Assembly: GCF_000613805.1 (NCBI RefSeq)
Contig: NZ_BAJR01000020.1
Location: 1 to 64,000, forward strand
From: Phocaeicola paurosaccharolyticus JCM 15092
GTDB lineage: Bacteria; Bacteroidota; Bacteroidia; Bacteroidales; Bacteroidaceae
DNA length: 64,000 bases
Reading direction: 5' to 3'
The position numbers and the translations under genes are program-made. This document shows, piece after piece, positions 1 through 9,090 of the stretch. Every line of letters begins with the position of its first letter. Position 1 is the first letter of the stretch. Below the pieces are notes generated by a model. The model was not told where the DNA came from and did no database searches. It worked only from the letters and a program-made list of their open reading frames with translations.

Positions 1-1
1 A

Positions 2-79
2 GCAAACAATAGTTATATGGATTTTAGTGAGTTATATAAAATAGGAATGAAATTTGAGCCGAATATTTACGATGTGTAA
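2..79 (+). CDS. C-terminal end of a gene cut by the window edge
   Basis: An open frame enters from the left edge and ends at a TAA at 77-79, giving 25 residues that end in FEPNIYDV. Its composition is plausible for coding sequence, but too little is present to name a family. It could also be a chance frame. No other gene follows for 1 kb, so this may be the last gene before an element boundary. Confidence 0.35.
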   Translation, partial: ANNSYMDFSELYKIGMKFEPNIYDV

Positions 80-1043
80 ATAATTGATATTCAATATATT
101 GTAAATTCGGTATCATTTCGGTAGATTTCTGCATCGTCTTAAAGATTTAACTTACTTAACTTTATTTATAGTTGCGGAAGTGCTAATTAGCCCTAATTGG
201 CGACATTTAGCGGTGTGCTTCGTGATGTCGTTCATTAGTTTAAATTCGCCTTCTATTTCGCCAACTGTGCAAGTGCCTCAACATGTCAGTCATTGGTAAA
301 GAATATCATTCTTTTACTATGTACGCTTTTAGCTCATGTATGGTACAAAGATAGTTATATTTCTCAGAATAAGGCTACTATTGAACGCATTATCAATTCT
401 GCTTGATTAGTTTTTGTCCCTATGTTCATTTTTGTATGATAATTGCCTATATGTTTCTCTGTCCTATTGAATATGATATGTAAGGCATCTGTTTCAACCA
501 AGAAAAGAAGATAATATCAGACTGGAGGTTGCCATTGATGAAATGCGCAGGAATATATTTCATAAATTTTACAGTGGAAAGTGAAGTAGATGTCTTATGT
601 GAATTTAAATATATCTCAGGATAGCGTATTATAGGATGGTGCTGAATAACTCTTCGAGTTTAGGTTTAAGTTTATTCCTTCTTATATACATATAAGGTAA
701 ACTTAAACTTGTGCTCTAAGAAGTGAAAGCTCATACATGTCATTATGAAAGAAAGGGATTTGAGTTTAGTTTAATGGGCATGTATATATATCATGAGGTA
801 AACCTAAACCGATAAACTTAGCTGGTTTATGCTTGAGACTATAACTTAGCTGGATATTTTTTTCTTGGTTGAAATGTATGCCATTTAGTCAAGCAAACAC
901 ACCCTTGTAAAGTGTTTTAGTGAACCTGATAAGATTAATAGTTTTATGTAGTGTTATGACGAATATTGCATAATATTTATTCGATAATTAATATAAAACA
1001 TTAAAAAACGGAGAAATAGTACCATAATAACAGATATTCTTGT
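80..1043. other. Gene-poor AT-rich intergenic stretch
   Basis: No open frame with convincing coding character is present on either strand. A 27-codon minus-strand frame (ATG at about 235, ending near 155) could be a remnant but has no support. The right half holds repeated AGGTAAAC-type motifs, listed separately. The length and lack of genes would fit an old insertion junction or a decayed region. Confidence 0.5.
662..810. repeat. Direct and inverted AGGTAAACyTAAACy repeats
   Basis: The motif AGGTAAAC(T/C)TAAAC(T/C) occurs at about 695-709 and again at about 796-810, roughly 100 bases apart. An inverted, imperfect copy lies at 662-676, so 662-710 can fold into a hairpin with a loop of about 19 bases. 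A weaker inverted copy lies near 762-774 opposite the second repeat. Such paired motifs can be binding sites for a recombinase, replication initiator or regulator. The function is not known. Confidence 0.45.
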
Positions 1044-1071
1044 TTTGTTCTAAATAAATTCTATACCTTTG
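1044..1071 (+). promoter_or_regulatory. Bacteroidota promoter of the AAA ATPase gene
   Basis: TACCTTTG at 1064-1071 matches the -7 consensus TAnnTTTG. A TTTG at 1044-1047 lies at about the right distance for the -33 element. The ATG of the next gene is at 1110, leaving a leader of about 35 bases. Confidence 0.7.
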
Positions 1072-1109
1072 CAGCATAGAGAAATTAACATCTTAAATAT
1101 GACATCAAT

Positions 1110-2396
1110 ATGATTAGAGATTTTTGGGTTAAGAACTATCTGTCAATAGGCGACAAACAAGAACTGAGTTTTGTTGCTAAAGGACCTGCTTCTGAACTTG
1201 TTTCCGAAGTTGCAGAAGACGTATTCTTATACAAATTGGCTATCCTGTATGGTTCTAATGCTTCAGGAAAATCAAATATGCTCATTGCCATGAATGAAGT
1301 ATTTCGTTTAATGGTTATGCCTAAATCAAATGCCACAAAAAAAATATTAGGGTTTATTCCTTTTGCTTTGACATCGGATAAGCCAACAGAAATGCATGTT
1401 TCATTTTTTGCTGAAGGTATAAGATATGATTATGATGTAACTTTCAACGGGAACTATATACTCAAAGAAATTCTGAATTATTATCCCAAGAAAGCTAAGT
1501 CATTGTTCTATGAACGTACTTTTGTAGAAGACAAGGTTCAGGCTGATATTAAATTTGGTCCGAGCCTTAAACTACAAATCAAAACACAAGATAGTATAAG
1601 GGAAAATACGCTCAATAATCATAGCGTACTTTCCGTTTGTAATAAAGCGGCTTTTAAAGAGGACATCGAGCCATTCAATGTGTTGAGCAATTGGATTATG
1701 TCCAATTGTCATGATGTTGATGGAGATGGCGAGAAAGAAAAAGGTATTGTGGATATTTTGAACGAAGCTTATGCTGATAACAAGAAACGCAAATTCTTTA
1801 ATCAGATGCTTTGTAAAGCGGATTTGAACATTGTTGAATATAAGCCTACGATTGAAGACCGAACTATTTCTCAAGAGTTCAGAGAGCGAATCAAGCAGGA
1901 GAACATACCAGATAACATGAAAGAGGCTTTACTAAAGACAACTGTTGAGTCTATTACTTTTTTGAATCATTCAAAGAATGAAACTTTTGAAATTCCACTA
2001 AGGCTTCAGTCTAAAGGGACAATGAAGTATGTTCGTATTCTCAATACCTTGTATGACATGGTTACAGGTTCTCATGTCTACTATTTGGACGAACTTGGCG
2101 AAGACCTTCATTATGATTTGTTGTTCTATTATCTGAATGTATTTCTCTTCAATTCTGATAAATCGCAACTTATTATTACTAGTCAAGAGACAGCTTTGCT
2201 TTCTCAGGATCTTATCAATGAAAACCGTGGCGTGGTATGGTTTGTTGAAAAAAACAAAGAAACAGCTTCGTCCGAATATGCTCGTGGAGATTCGTTTGGA
2301 CTTCATAAGAATCTTTCTCTGTATAATTCCTATCGCATTGGAAGACTTGGTGCTAAACCGGAACTAGGTAGCATTTTTATTGATATGGAGGATTGA
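1110..2396 (+). CDS. AAA family ATPase, RloA/OLD-like
   Basis: This 428-residue protein is an ABC-type AAA ATPase of the AAA_15/AAA_21 class. A Walker A loop, GSNASGKS, lies near residues 48-55. A Walker B segment, VYYLDELGEDLH, lies near residue 320, followed by a switch-like segment LIITSQET. Related ATPases (RloA, AbiL-type) usually pair with an RloB-like RNase/Toprim partner and are linked to anticodon-nuclease or abortive-infection defence. Here the partner survives only as a broken fragment just downstream, so the ATPase may be an orphan. A good promoter lies 38 bases upstream. The family call is firm; the defence role is inferred. Confidence 0.75.
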   Translation: MIRDFWVKNYLSIGDKQELSFVAKGPASELVSEVAEDVFLYKLAILYGSNASGKSNMLIAMNEVFRLMVMPKSNATKKILGFIPFALTSDKPTEMHVSFFAEGIRYDYDVTFNGNYILKEILNYYPKKAKSLFYERTFVEDKVQADIKFGPSLKLQIKTQDSIRENTLNNHSVLSVCNKAAFKEDIEPFNVLSNWIMSNCHDVDGDGEKEKGIVDILNEAYADNKKRKFFNQMLCKADLNIVEYKPTIEDRTISQEFRERIKQENIPDNMKEALLKTTVESITFLNHSKNETFEIPLRLQSKGTMKYVRILNTLYDMVTGSHVYYLDELGEDLHYDLLFYYLNVFLFNSDKSQLIITSQETALLSQDLINENRGVVWFVEKNKETASSEYARGDSFGLHKNLSLYNSYRIGRLGAKPELGSIFIDMED

Positions 2397-2397
2397 T

Positions 2398-2587
2398 ATG
2401 GGGTAGGTTGCATAAGACAACATTGATTTTAGGTTAAGGTCCAACTGAATTCTTCTACTTCAAGTCTCTTAATGATGTGTTTAAGGGGGTAACAATTAAG
2501 TCAGATTATCCGAAGAAAACAAATACCAAAAGACTAGAGTTTAAGATAACTTTTAATATTATGAATAAACAAATGCACTCCTATTAA
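2398..2587 (+). pseudogene. Decayed RloB-like partner gene
   Basis: Directly after the ATPase stop, an ATG at 2398 begins a frame that is closed at once by TAG. Removing one G from the GGG run at 2401-2403 restores MGRLHKTTLILG. A TAA at 2435-2437 stands where GAA is expected, and the frame then continues GPTEFFYFKSLNDVFKG. The Toprim-like opening EGPTEFFYF with an RLHKTT-type N-terminus is what RloB-family proteins look like. The reading ends at 2587 after about 50 codons, inside a terminator hairpin, so most of the gene is gone. The single-base insertion, the nonsense change and the 3' truncation together argue for real decay. Confidence 0.6.
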
Positions 2588-2604
2588 ACAACAATAGAAG
2601 TGCA
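2574..2604. terminator. Bidirectional hairpin terminator
   Basis: The arms at 2574-2585 and 2593-2604 are complementary except for one pair, with a 7-base loop. They sit between the convergent rloA/rloB remnant and the P-type ATPase gene. Short T-rich tracts follow on both sides, so the hairpin can end transcription from either direction. Confidence 0.65.
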
Positions 2605-2625
2605 CTTGTATTTAATTTAATTGAA

Positions 2626-5472
2626 TTATTTATTTGAGCCAGAAATCAAATGCCAGATTTCACGAATCCAAAGAACTACAGAAGATCCAGCAACGATGAT
2701 TATCCAATCTTCTAATTTCATTGGAACCACATTGAAGAATTCATATAGAACCTCAACAATTACAATCTGACCAATAGCTATTACAGCTATAATAGTCCAG
2801 AATCCTCTGCTTAACTTTGATTGAAAAATGCTCTTACCAGTTTCAAAAGAACGAGCATTAAACATATACCAGAAGTGAGTCCAAACGAAGATTGAGAATA
2901 TCAAAGTCTCCTCATAAGGAGTGATGGCTTTAGATGCATCCAATGATAGATGCAAGAAATCTTTCATACATGTTACATCTGTATGTTCAAATATCAAAAC
3001 TAAAGCTAATAACATAAAGAAGAATGCCATACCTACACCAATAATGTTAAAATACATCGGCTTGTTAATAATGAAGGCCTTTCTGTCTCTTGGTTTATCA
3101 TTCATTACATTCTCAGATGGTGGAAGAGATGCCAATGCCATTGCTCCAAAGGTGTCCATAATCAAGTTAACCCAAAGCATCTGTGTTACTGTCAAAGGTG
3201 ATTCTGTTCCAATGAAGGCACCTACAAGAACAATGAAACATGCAGAAACGTTAACTGTTAACTGAAATAATAAGAAACGTTGTATATTCTGATACAATGA
3301 ACGTCCCCACATTACAGCTCTACCAATACTGCTAAATGAGTTATTAATAATTGTTATATCGGAAGCCTCTTTAGCAACCGAAGTACCATCACCCATAGAA
3401 AGGCCAACGTGTGCCGCATTCAGAGCAGGAGCATCATTTGTACCATCACCAGTAACAGCAACAACCTGATTCTTTGCTTGAAGAGTTTCAACAAGTCTCT
3501 TCTTATCCATAGGACGGGCTCGTGCTATAATCTTTAAATCCATAACTCTTTCTGATAGTTCCTTATCTGAAAGATCTGCAAATTCAGGACCTGTAATAAT
3601 GTTACGTTCTGTATCTGTTTCTTTCCAAAGACCAATCTGTCGGCCTATTTCTCTTGCAGTTCCAGGAGTATCACCTGTGACAATCTTAACGGAAATACCT
3701 GCGTCTATACATTCTTTAACGGCATCAGGCACATCAAGGCGAACAGGGTCGCTAATTGCTACAATACCCAAGAAAGATAGTTTCTCAGCTACAACCTTAC
3801 CATCAGCTGTTGACTTGTCTCCGTCTTCCAAAATTTGGTAAGCGAATCCAAGAGTACGCATAGCCTGCTTTTGATAATCAAGTAGCTGTTTATCAATGTC
3901 AGATTTATCGACATTACCACATGACTTATGGCACATACCGAATACAATTTCAGGAGCACCTTTTACAAACAGAATTCTCTTTCCGGAGATACCGGATTTG
4001 ACGATTGTCGCCATATATTTTCTCTCTGTTGAGAATGGGACTTCATCCAATCGTTCAGCACTTTCTTTCAGCTCACGATAATCAATTCCATGTGAATGTA
4101 ACCATAATAACAATGCACCTTCTGTTGGATTACCGATAGCATTTGGTGATTTTGTAGAGAAATCCAATGAAGCGGTAGAGTTTACAGCAATACCTTCAGC
4201 GATTAGACCACTCATTTCATCGTCTTTTAACAGCTTTTGATCCTTTAAATCATAGAAGTTTGATTGATAAACCTGCATCTTATTCTGAGTAAGTGTTCCC
4301 GTCTTATCTGTACATATTACAGTCGTTGCACCCATCGTTTCACAAGCATGCATCTTTCTAACTAAATTGTTTGTCTTCAACATGCTGCGCATACTATAAG
4401 CCAAACTCAAAGTTACTGCCATAGGAAGACCCTCAGGAACGGCAACAACAATTAGTGTTACTGCAATCATCAAGGTGTTCATTGTAAATGCCAATAATCC
4501 AGCCAGTTCCTGCGCAGGCATCAAATAACTGTGAAGACCGACAACCATTCCTACGAAAATAGCAAAGAATATGATAATAGTGGCAAGGCATGTCTTTGAA
4601 GACCAATCACCGAATTTCTTGATAACCAAATAAAAGAAAATAGCTGTTGGTACAACTAGAAACAATGAAAGAGCATTCCAGCTAAAATAATGGCAAATAC
4701 GACCTACAATAATAAATGCTGCAAATCCATAACTTAAATTAGTAATTAAGTCGCTCAATCCATCAAGTTGTTCATTCAAAGGGGTTTTAACTGAATCGTC
4801 AATCTGTGCTTCTTCAAACACTTTACCATTTTCAGTCTTGTCACCAACTTCAAGAACTCTAAATATACCATGACCTTCCATTACCTTTGTACCACGTAGA
4901 ACATGATTTGAAGGATAAGTTGCCTGCTTGTCGAAATCAGCCTCCTTGACACTCTTTCCACAAACTGGTTCTCCAGTCAAAGTTGATTCGTCCATATGAA
5001 GAGTTACCGCTTCCAATAATTCACCATCAGCAGGGACTTCATCACCTGTGTTCAAAACGACAAGGTCGCCGACAACAACGTCTTTTTTGGGAATCTCAAT
5101 TACATTACTGTTGCGGATGACTTTTACTGGTTCATCGTCGTTTACCTGATTCAAGATAGAAAAAGCCTTGTTTGCCTTCAATTCAAAATAGAAAGCAAGT
5201 CCGGTAGCTAAAAGGATGGCAACGAAAATACCAATAGGCTCAAAGAATACAGTTGTATTTGCGTGTAGATTCCAATACTCGTAGCATGAGATGCCGATTG
5301 ACAATACACCAGCGACCATCAAGATACGAATAAGTGGATCTTCAAATTTCTCTATGAATTGTTTCCATAGAGGCTCTTTCTCGGGAGGCGTTAGAATATT
5401 AACGCCATGCTTCTTACGGCTTTCGAGCACTTCGGCATCGGTAAGACCGCTAAAATGATGCTTTTGTTCCAT
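2626..5472 (-). CDS. Calcium-transporting P-type ATPase (PMCA-like)
   Basis: This 948-residue P2-type ATPase pumps Ca2+ (or a similar cation) across the inner membrane using ATP. The N-terminal cation-ATPase domain is followed by an actuator loop with LTGEP near residue 166 and the M4 motif PEGLP near 346. The phosphorylation site DKTGTLT lies near 388, the hinge GDGTNDAPA near 674, and a C-terminal transmembrane bundle with NLIMDTFGALA-type sequence follows. The length is typical of PMCA/SERCA-like bacterial pumps and the gene is intact. It is the last gene of the minus-strand Ter island. Calcium pumps are known companions of Ter systems, whose TerD domains bind calcium, which suggests a shared role in calcium or metal homeostasis. 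Confidence 0.9.
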   Translation of the reverse strand: MEQKHHFSGLTDAEVLESRKKHGVNILTPPEKEPLWKQFIEKFEDPLIRILMVAGVLSIGISCYEYWNLHANTTVFFEPIGIFVAILLATGLAFYFELKANKAFSILNQVNDDEPVKVIRNSNVIEIPKKDVVVGDLVVLNTGDEVPADGELLEAVTLHMDESTLTGEPVCGKSVKEADFDKQATYPSNHVLRGTKVMEGHGIFRVLEVGDKTENGKVFEEAQIDDSVKTPLNEQLDGLSDLITNLSYGFAAFIIVGRICHYFSWNALSLFLVVPTAIFFYLVIKKFGDWSSKTCLATIIIFFAIFVGMVVGLHSYLMPAQELAGLLAFTMNTLMIAVTLIVVAVPEGLPMAVTLSLAYSMRSMLKTNNLVRKMHACETMGATTVICTDKTGTLTQNKMQVYQSNFYDLKDQKLLKDDEMSGLIAEGIAVNSTASLDFSTKSPNAIGNPTEGALLLWLHSHGIDYRELKESAERLDEVPFSTERKYMATIVKSGISGKRILFVKGAPEIVFGMCHKSCGNVDKSDIDKQLLDYQKQAMRTLGFAYQILEDGDKSTADGKVVAEKLSFLGIVAISDPVRLDVPDAVKECIDAGISVKIVTGDTPGTAREIGRQIGLWKETDTERNIITGPEFADLSDKELSERVMDLKIIARARPMDKKRLVETLQAKNQVVAVTGDGTNDAPALNAAHVGLSMGDGTSVAKEASDITIINNSFSSIGRAVMWGRSLYQNIQRFLLFQLTVNVSACFIVLVGAFIGTESPLTVTQMLWVNLIMDTFGAMALASLPPSENVMNDKPRDRKAFIINKPMYFNIIGVGMAFFFMLLALVLIFEHTDVTCMKDFLHLSLDASKAITPYEETLIFSIFVWTHFWYMFNARSFETGKSIFQSKLSRGFWTIIAVIAIGQIVIVEVLYEFFNVVPMKLEDWIIIVAGSSVVLWIREIWHLISGSNK

Positions 5473-5484
5473 TTGCTTAATTAT

Positions 5485-5646
5485 TTATTGAATTATGTTT
5501 AACCATTTATTTATTTCTGTTTGTCCATGTTCTGAATAAGAATCCATATATATTCTAAACAGAGCTTTATTCGTTTTTTTATTGCATATTCCAAACATGG
5601 ATATAATTACTACAAAGATTAATGATATGAGTATTGTCTTTCTCAT
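5485..5646 (-). CDS. Small putative lipoprotein, 53 aa
   Basis: A short gene runs from ATG at 5646 to TAA at 5485-5487. It starts MRKTILISLIFVVIISMFGI and then has a cysteine followed by NKKTNK. The basic start, hydrophobic stretch and FGIC lipobox fit a lipoprotein signal, leaving a mature part of only about 32 residues. It lies 9 bases downstream of the next upstream gene and 12 bases before the calcium ATPase gene, so it looks like a member of the same operon. Its function is unknown. Confidence 0.6.
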   Translation of the reverse strand: MRKTILISLIFVVIISMFGICNKKTNKALFRIYMDSYSEHGQTEINKWLNIIQ

Positions 5647-5655
5647 TGTGCTTTA

Positions 5656-6285
5656 TTAAAAAATCTCACTTGAACTACTTTGCTGTGTGCTGAAATTACC
5701 ATTTGCTTGTGGTATCAATTCATAAGTCAGCTCTTGATTATAAAGTGATACGGGAGAATCTTTCGAGTAAGATTCATTAGCCACAAAACCTCCTATTTGA
5801 CCATTAGCCATGTCCTTATTAGGATTCCAACCTCTTCCACCATAGAAAAACACTTGATAACTTCCATTGGGAAGACTAAATGAATAAGAGCCTCCCGCCT
5901 TTATATATGCATTGCGTACAATTTCTCCTTCAGATTTCAGTATCACTACCACATCACAGTTTGAATCAGATGAAGTACTAACTGATATTTTAGAATCGCT
6001 CCCAGTATAAGAAGATTCATTAGAATAAGCTAAAGATCCAGTCCTAAGAGAATTACTGATGTATGGATCGTTTTCAACATCATTCTTGTTTGAATCATCA
6101 TTATAAGGGTTAGAACCAGTGCTAAGTGTACTATTGACATAAGAATCGTCTGAAGAATTATCTGTGGCTGTAGAATTAGAATTATAACTACTTTCATAAG
6201 TCCTATGCTCTGGGTTCTTTTTTGAATCACAGGAAACACATAGCAAACATATTGCAACTGACAGAGTTAATGATATGGTTTTCAT
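5656..6285 (-). CDS. Ser/Asn-rich lipoprotein with internal repeats
   Basis: The start at 6285 gives a clean lipoprotein signal, MKTISLTLSVAICLLCVSC; a longer frame to 6441 would run through the preceding gene. The mature protein begins with a low-complexity Ser/Asn/Asp linker holding a repeated unit of about 17 residues (YVNSTLSTGSNPYND and YISNSLRTGSLAYSN). A beta-rich domain follows at residues 105-190, with VVVILKSEGEIVRNAYI and PNGSYQVFFYGGRGWNP. The layout suggests an envelope-anchored protein with a flexible arm and one small carbohydrate- or protein-binding-like domain. It is in the Ter operon. No molecular function is known. Confidence 0.6.
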   Translation of the reverse strand: MKTISLTLSVAICLLCVSCDSKKNPEHRTYESSYNSNSTATDNSSDDSYVNSTLSTGSNPYNDDSNKNDVENDPYISNSLRTGSLAYSNESSYTGSDSKISVSTSSDSNCDVVVILKSEGEIVRNAYIKAGGSYSFSLPNGSYQVFFYGGRGWNPNKDMANGQIGGFVANESYSKDSPVSLYNQELTYELIPQANGNFSTQQSSSSEIF

Positions 6286-6307
6286 ATTGTATAGATTTAT
6301 AATGTTA

Positions 6308-6730
6308 TTAAAAGCGATTTCTTTTTGGTACATAAGTTTTGTTGCCATTGCTATTAATATAGTATTGACCACCACGGCTACCTGTCTGTATAGTATTACT
6401 AGAACCATAGTTGTAAGATTGTGTTGAATAATCTTGTGCACGAGATCCTGTCGTTCCTGTGTATGGATTTACGTTAGAACGAGTAGAGTAGTTATCAAGG
6501 TTAGTACCATTATTTGTGGTTTTCATATGTCCTGTTACAAATGTTCCGTCTTTTCGAGTGTAACCGTTTTGATAACGTGTACTTGTATTAACACTGTTAA
6601 ATGTACTAGATGTCGTTTGTGATGATCCGAAAGAACCAACGGTGTTGATACTAGACTCGAAAGATTGAGCATTTACATTTGAGATAAAACCCATAGCCAA
6701 AATGGCTGCACTTAAAATAATCTTCTTCAT
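6308..6730 (-). CDS. Secreted protein with PBCV basic-adaptor-like tail
   Basis: This 140-residue protein has a Sec signal peptide (MKKIILSAAILAMGFISNVNAQ). The middle part, DGTFVTGHMKTT...NYSTRSNVNPYTG, is a motif common in small secreted bacterial proteins. The end, TGSRGGQYYINSNGNKTYV, matches the short PBCV-specific basic adaptor motif (GPRGGxYYINxxGKK). The protein is exported to the periplasm or surface. A -7 box lies about 30 bases upstream of the ATG, so it may start its own transcript with the lipoproteins and the calcium ATPase downstream. Confidence 0.65.
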   Translation of the reverse strand: MKKIILSAAILAMGFISNVNAQSFESSINTVGSFGSSQTTSSTFNSVNTSTRYQNGYTRKDGTFVTGHMKTTNNGTNLDNYSTRSNVNPYTGTTGSRAQDYSTQSYNYGSSNTIQTGSRGGQYYINSNGNKTYVPKRNRF

Positions 6731-6759
6731 TTTATAATATTTTTGTTGTTTTCATACTG

Positions 6760-6767
6760 CAAAGATA
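6760..6767 (-). promoter_or_regulatory. -7 box upstream of the secreted-protein gene
   Basis: TATCTTTG on the minus strand (followed by CAG) matches TAnnTTTG and lies 30 bases before the start at 6730. It would drive the distal part of the island, from the secreted protein through the calcium ATPase, separately from the upstream TerB-like gene. Confidence 0.65.
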
Positions 6768-6861
6768 CGGCAAGAAACGTGCGTAGGACAAATTCTCAAA
6801 CGTTTTGCCTGAATTGAATGTTATGCATTCTAAATATCTTGCAACGTTGCAACCTCTCATA

Positions 6862-8256
6862 TTATAATTGTTTTAATCGCTTGTATAACTCCGAATCAAA
6901 CAAATGAACCATATTCCTTAAGATAGGATCATATACGTATATCAATTCGCCATCAAGATTTACCTTCAAATTGCCGTACTCATCTTTTTCAATTAAGTAA
7001 TCGGATAAGTTATATAAAAGACCATTAAGACCGTTCAAACTCCTTTTCAAACAACTTACAATAGGTCTTCTTATTTCTGCTTGACTTAAATCTGGCGCAG
7101 TATCTCCACCAAAACATTGATAAATCAATTGGTATTTCTTTTGCAATTCTACCAATTTCATATTATAAGATGCCAATTGCTTTGCTGATTTCGGAAGATT
7201 GAAATTGACTCCACCTTCTTTAGTCTCTAATATCAATAAGACATAAAGAGCTTTTTCTCTTCGATGAAGTTTGTCTAATTTATTATCTATGTCGGGAAAG
7301 TATATTTCTTCGCGATAAGGGTTGATATAAAGCTTACTTCTTACACTATTTCTAATTAAGAATATATCTAGTAATTGCTTATAGAATCCGTGATATAAGA
7401 ATTGATGGCTTTTTTCTTCAGCTGTAGATACGGAAATACAATCAGCACTAAGCATCGACGTAAAATCATCTATAACCTTTTGTAACGTATTTAGAATATC
7501 TTCGTTAACTTCTAATTTAATATAATTAGCATAAATATCTTCGTAAACGTAACTTTCTCCTATTTTTAGAAGAAGAGAAGGATCTATATCTCTCAGTATT
7601 GTTATTCCCAACTTATTACATAGCAAATCTTTACAAAAAGAACTTGTTGTAACCGAATGTAGGCTCTCAATTACACTTAAAATACCATCATCTGAAAGAG
7701 ATGGAGCAAGGAATGACGTAATCTGCTTTATTAATTCTATATCTGCCGTTTTATAATGCTGTGCAATATTTGGAATATATATAAAGTTGAAGCCTGCAAT
7801 TTGGGTCTCTTTACAGATGTTTCGATGACTATTCATGATAGCATTGTTCACTCCCTTATTATATTGAGATTCAATATACAATATGGATGATGAAGCAATA
7901 CTGAAAGCCGGTTTTAAAATAGAGATAAGCTTTACACATTCACTCATGTCAGAGTCAGAAATCATTTTCAGAGCAATCATCAATAACGCTTCAGAACGAG
8001 CACAAAAGCCATCACTAACGGTCATATCAAGACAGTCTGCGTAAAAACTGTTTTTTAAATCGTCATCAGCCTCAGAAATAACTAAAAAGGCTTCTGCTAA
8101 TGTCGTTTTTGTACCTAATTTCTCCTCATTATTTGAAATGTTATACTTGTTTTTCAACTCAGCATATTTCTCCATTTCTCCTGCATCAATAATGGAATCT
8201 GCCTTAATTAAATCTGACAGGATTCTTACTATAGCAACCTTCTCTTCTCGTTTCAT
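6862..8256 (-). CDS. TerB-like domain protein, 464 aa
   Basis: The first 130 residues resemble the helical TerB/DjlA-N fold: a short acidic start (LIKADSIIDAGEMEKYAELKN), then AEAFLVISEADDDLKNSFYADC and a DGFCARSEALLM stretch. The remaining 330 residues are helical and end in a beta-rich piece, with no family I recognise. TerB domains bind metals and join TerD, vWA and kinase partners in Ter systems. The gene starts 4 bases after the zinc-ribbon gene, so the two are co-translated or tightly co-expressed. Confidence 0.6.
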   Translation of the reverse strand: MKREEKVAIVRILSDLIKADSIIDAGEMEKYAELKNKYNISNNEEKLGTKTTLAEAFLVISEADDDLKNSFYADCLDMTVSDGFCARSEALLMIALKMISDSDMSECVKLISILKPAFSIASSSILYIESQYNKGVNNAIMNSHRNICKETQIAGFNFIYIPNIAQHYKTADIELIKQITSFLAPSLSDDGILSVIESLHSVTTSSFCKDLLCNKLGITILRDIDPSLLLKIGESYVYEDIYANYIKLEVNEDILNTLQKVIDDFTSMLSADCISVSTAEEKSHQFLYHGFYKQLLDIFLIRNSVRSKLYINPYREEIYFPDIDNKLDKLHRREKALYVLLILETKEGGVNFNLPKSAKQLASYNMKLVELQKKYQLIYQCFGGDTAPDLSQAEIRRPIVSCLKRSLNGLNGLLYNLSDYLIEKDEYGNLKVNLDGELIYVYDPILRNMVHLFDSELYKRLKQL

Positions 8257-8260
8257 AATA

Positions 8261-9088
8261 TTATTTTAAGTTTGCTATTACATTATATGTGAACCAACTG
8301 TTAAGACCTTCCAAAAACATGGGCTTATCGCTAGCTCCATCTTTTTGAAGACCTATGCCATTAGAATAAGAATCAATGCTAAGAATCTTTGTAAATGGAA
8401 CCTTTAGACTTTTTTCAGGTGAAGCAAAATACAAATTCTTATCAGTAAGACATACACTACCTATCCCTATGCGTTGCATTACTGTTGTTTCTACTGGGTG
8501 TCCTTTAAATCCTCCTGTACGATAATATACACCCTTCATAACTCTAACGCTAACACCACGAGATCTACCAACAAATTCACGTTGCACCTTTTGTTGGTGT
8601 AATGTAATATTTCTAAATAACCATATTAAGTGTTCTCCCTTTCCTAACAGAAATGGAAAATCACCATTTATCGTAATATTTGGAGCAGGAACATTTCCTT
8701 GCAAAATATCTTGAAGAACTTTTGATTGAACGACTTTCTCTAAAGATTGATTAGCATTCAAAACTGATTGTGGAAGTCCTGTAAACTGCATAAATCTTGC
8801 TACAGTTTGATTTTCCTGTGTATCAATTACACCATCATTTAAATAATTATCAATAGCATCGTCAAATACGCTACAGTAAATTTGTTGAAGCGCCGTGTTG
8901 TCAATATGTGAGCTCTCAACTATATTCTTTATTTCCCTATCTTTAAGGTAAAAATCTTCTTTGTTTGTAAAGCACGTGCTTACAATTTGTTTAATCGAAG
9001 CTAGACCTTGATTAAATTTCTTCTCACATTCTTCGTGCTTACTATGGAAGAATCCTGCATCTTGTCCACAATACTTGCATTTTCCCAT
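8261..9088 (-). CDS. Zinc-ribbon protein with PH-like C-terminus
   Basis: The 275-residue protein opens with a treble-clef-like metal site (CKYCGQDAGFFHSKHEEC). The central helical part contains TerB-like acidic turns (NYLNDGVIDTQENQTVARFM). The C-terminal 100 residues read as a bacterial PH-like/GRAM-type barrel (GIGSVCLTDKNLYFASPEKS...VPFTKILSIDSY). This points to a cytoplasmic adaptor that may meet the membrane through the PH-like domain. It is packed between the TerB-like gene and the PrsW gene with gaps of 2-4 bases. The domain calls come from motif reading only. Confidence 0.6.
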   Translation of the reverse strand: MGKCKYCGQDAGFFHSKHEECEKKFNQGLASIKQIVSTCFTNKEDFYLKDREIKNIVESSHIDNTALQQIYCSVFDDAIDNYLNDGVIDTQENQTVARFMQFTGLPQSVLNANQSLEKVVQSKVLQDILQGNVPAPNITINGDFPFLLGKGEHLIWLFRNITLHQQKVQREFVGRSRGVSVRVMKGVYYRTGGFKGHPVETTVMQRIGIGSVCLTDKNLYFASPEKSLKVPFTKILSIDSYSNGIGLQKDGASDKPMFLEGLNSWFTYNVIANLK

Positions 9089-9090
9089 AA

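Noticed and set aside
150-240. A 27-codon minus-strand frame (MNDITKHTAKCRQLGLISTS and on)
   Set aside because: It is too short and has no promoter box; it may be a remnant but cannot be supported.
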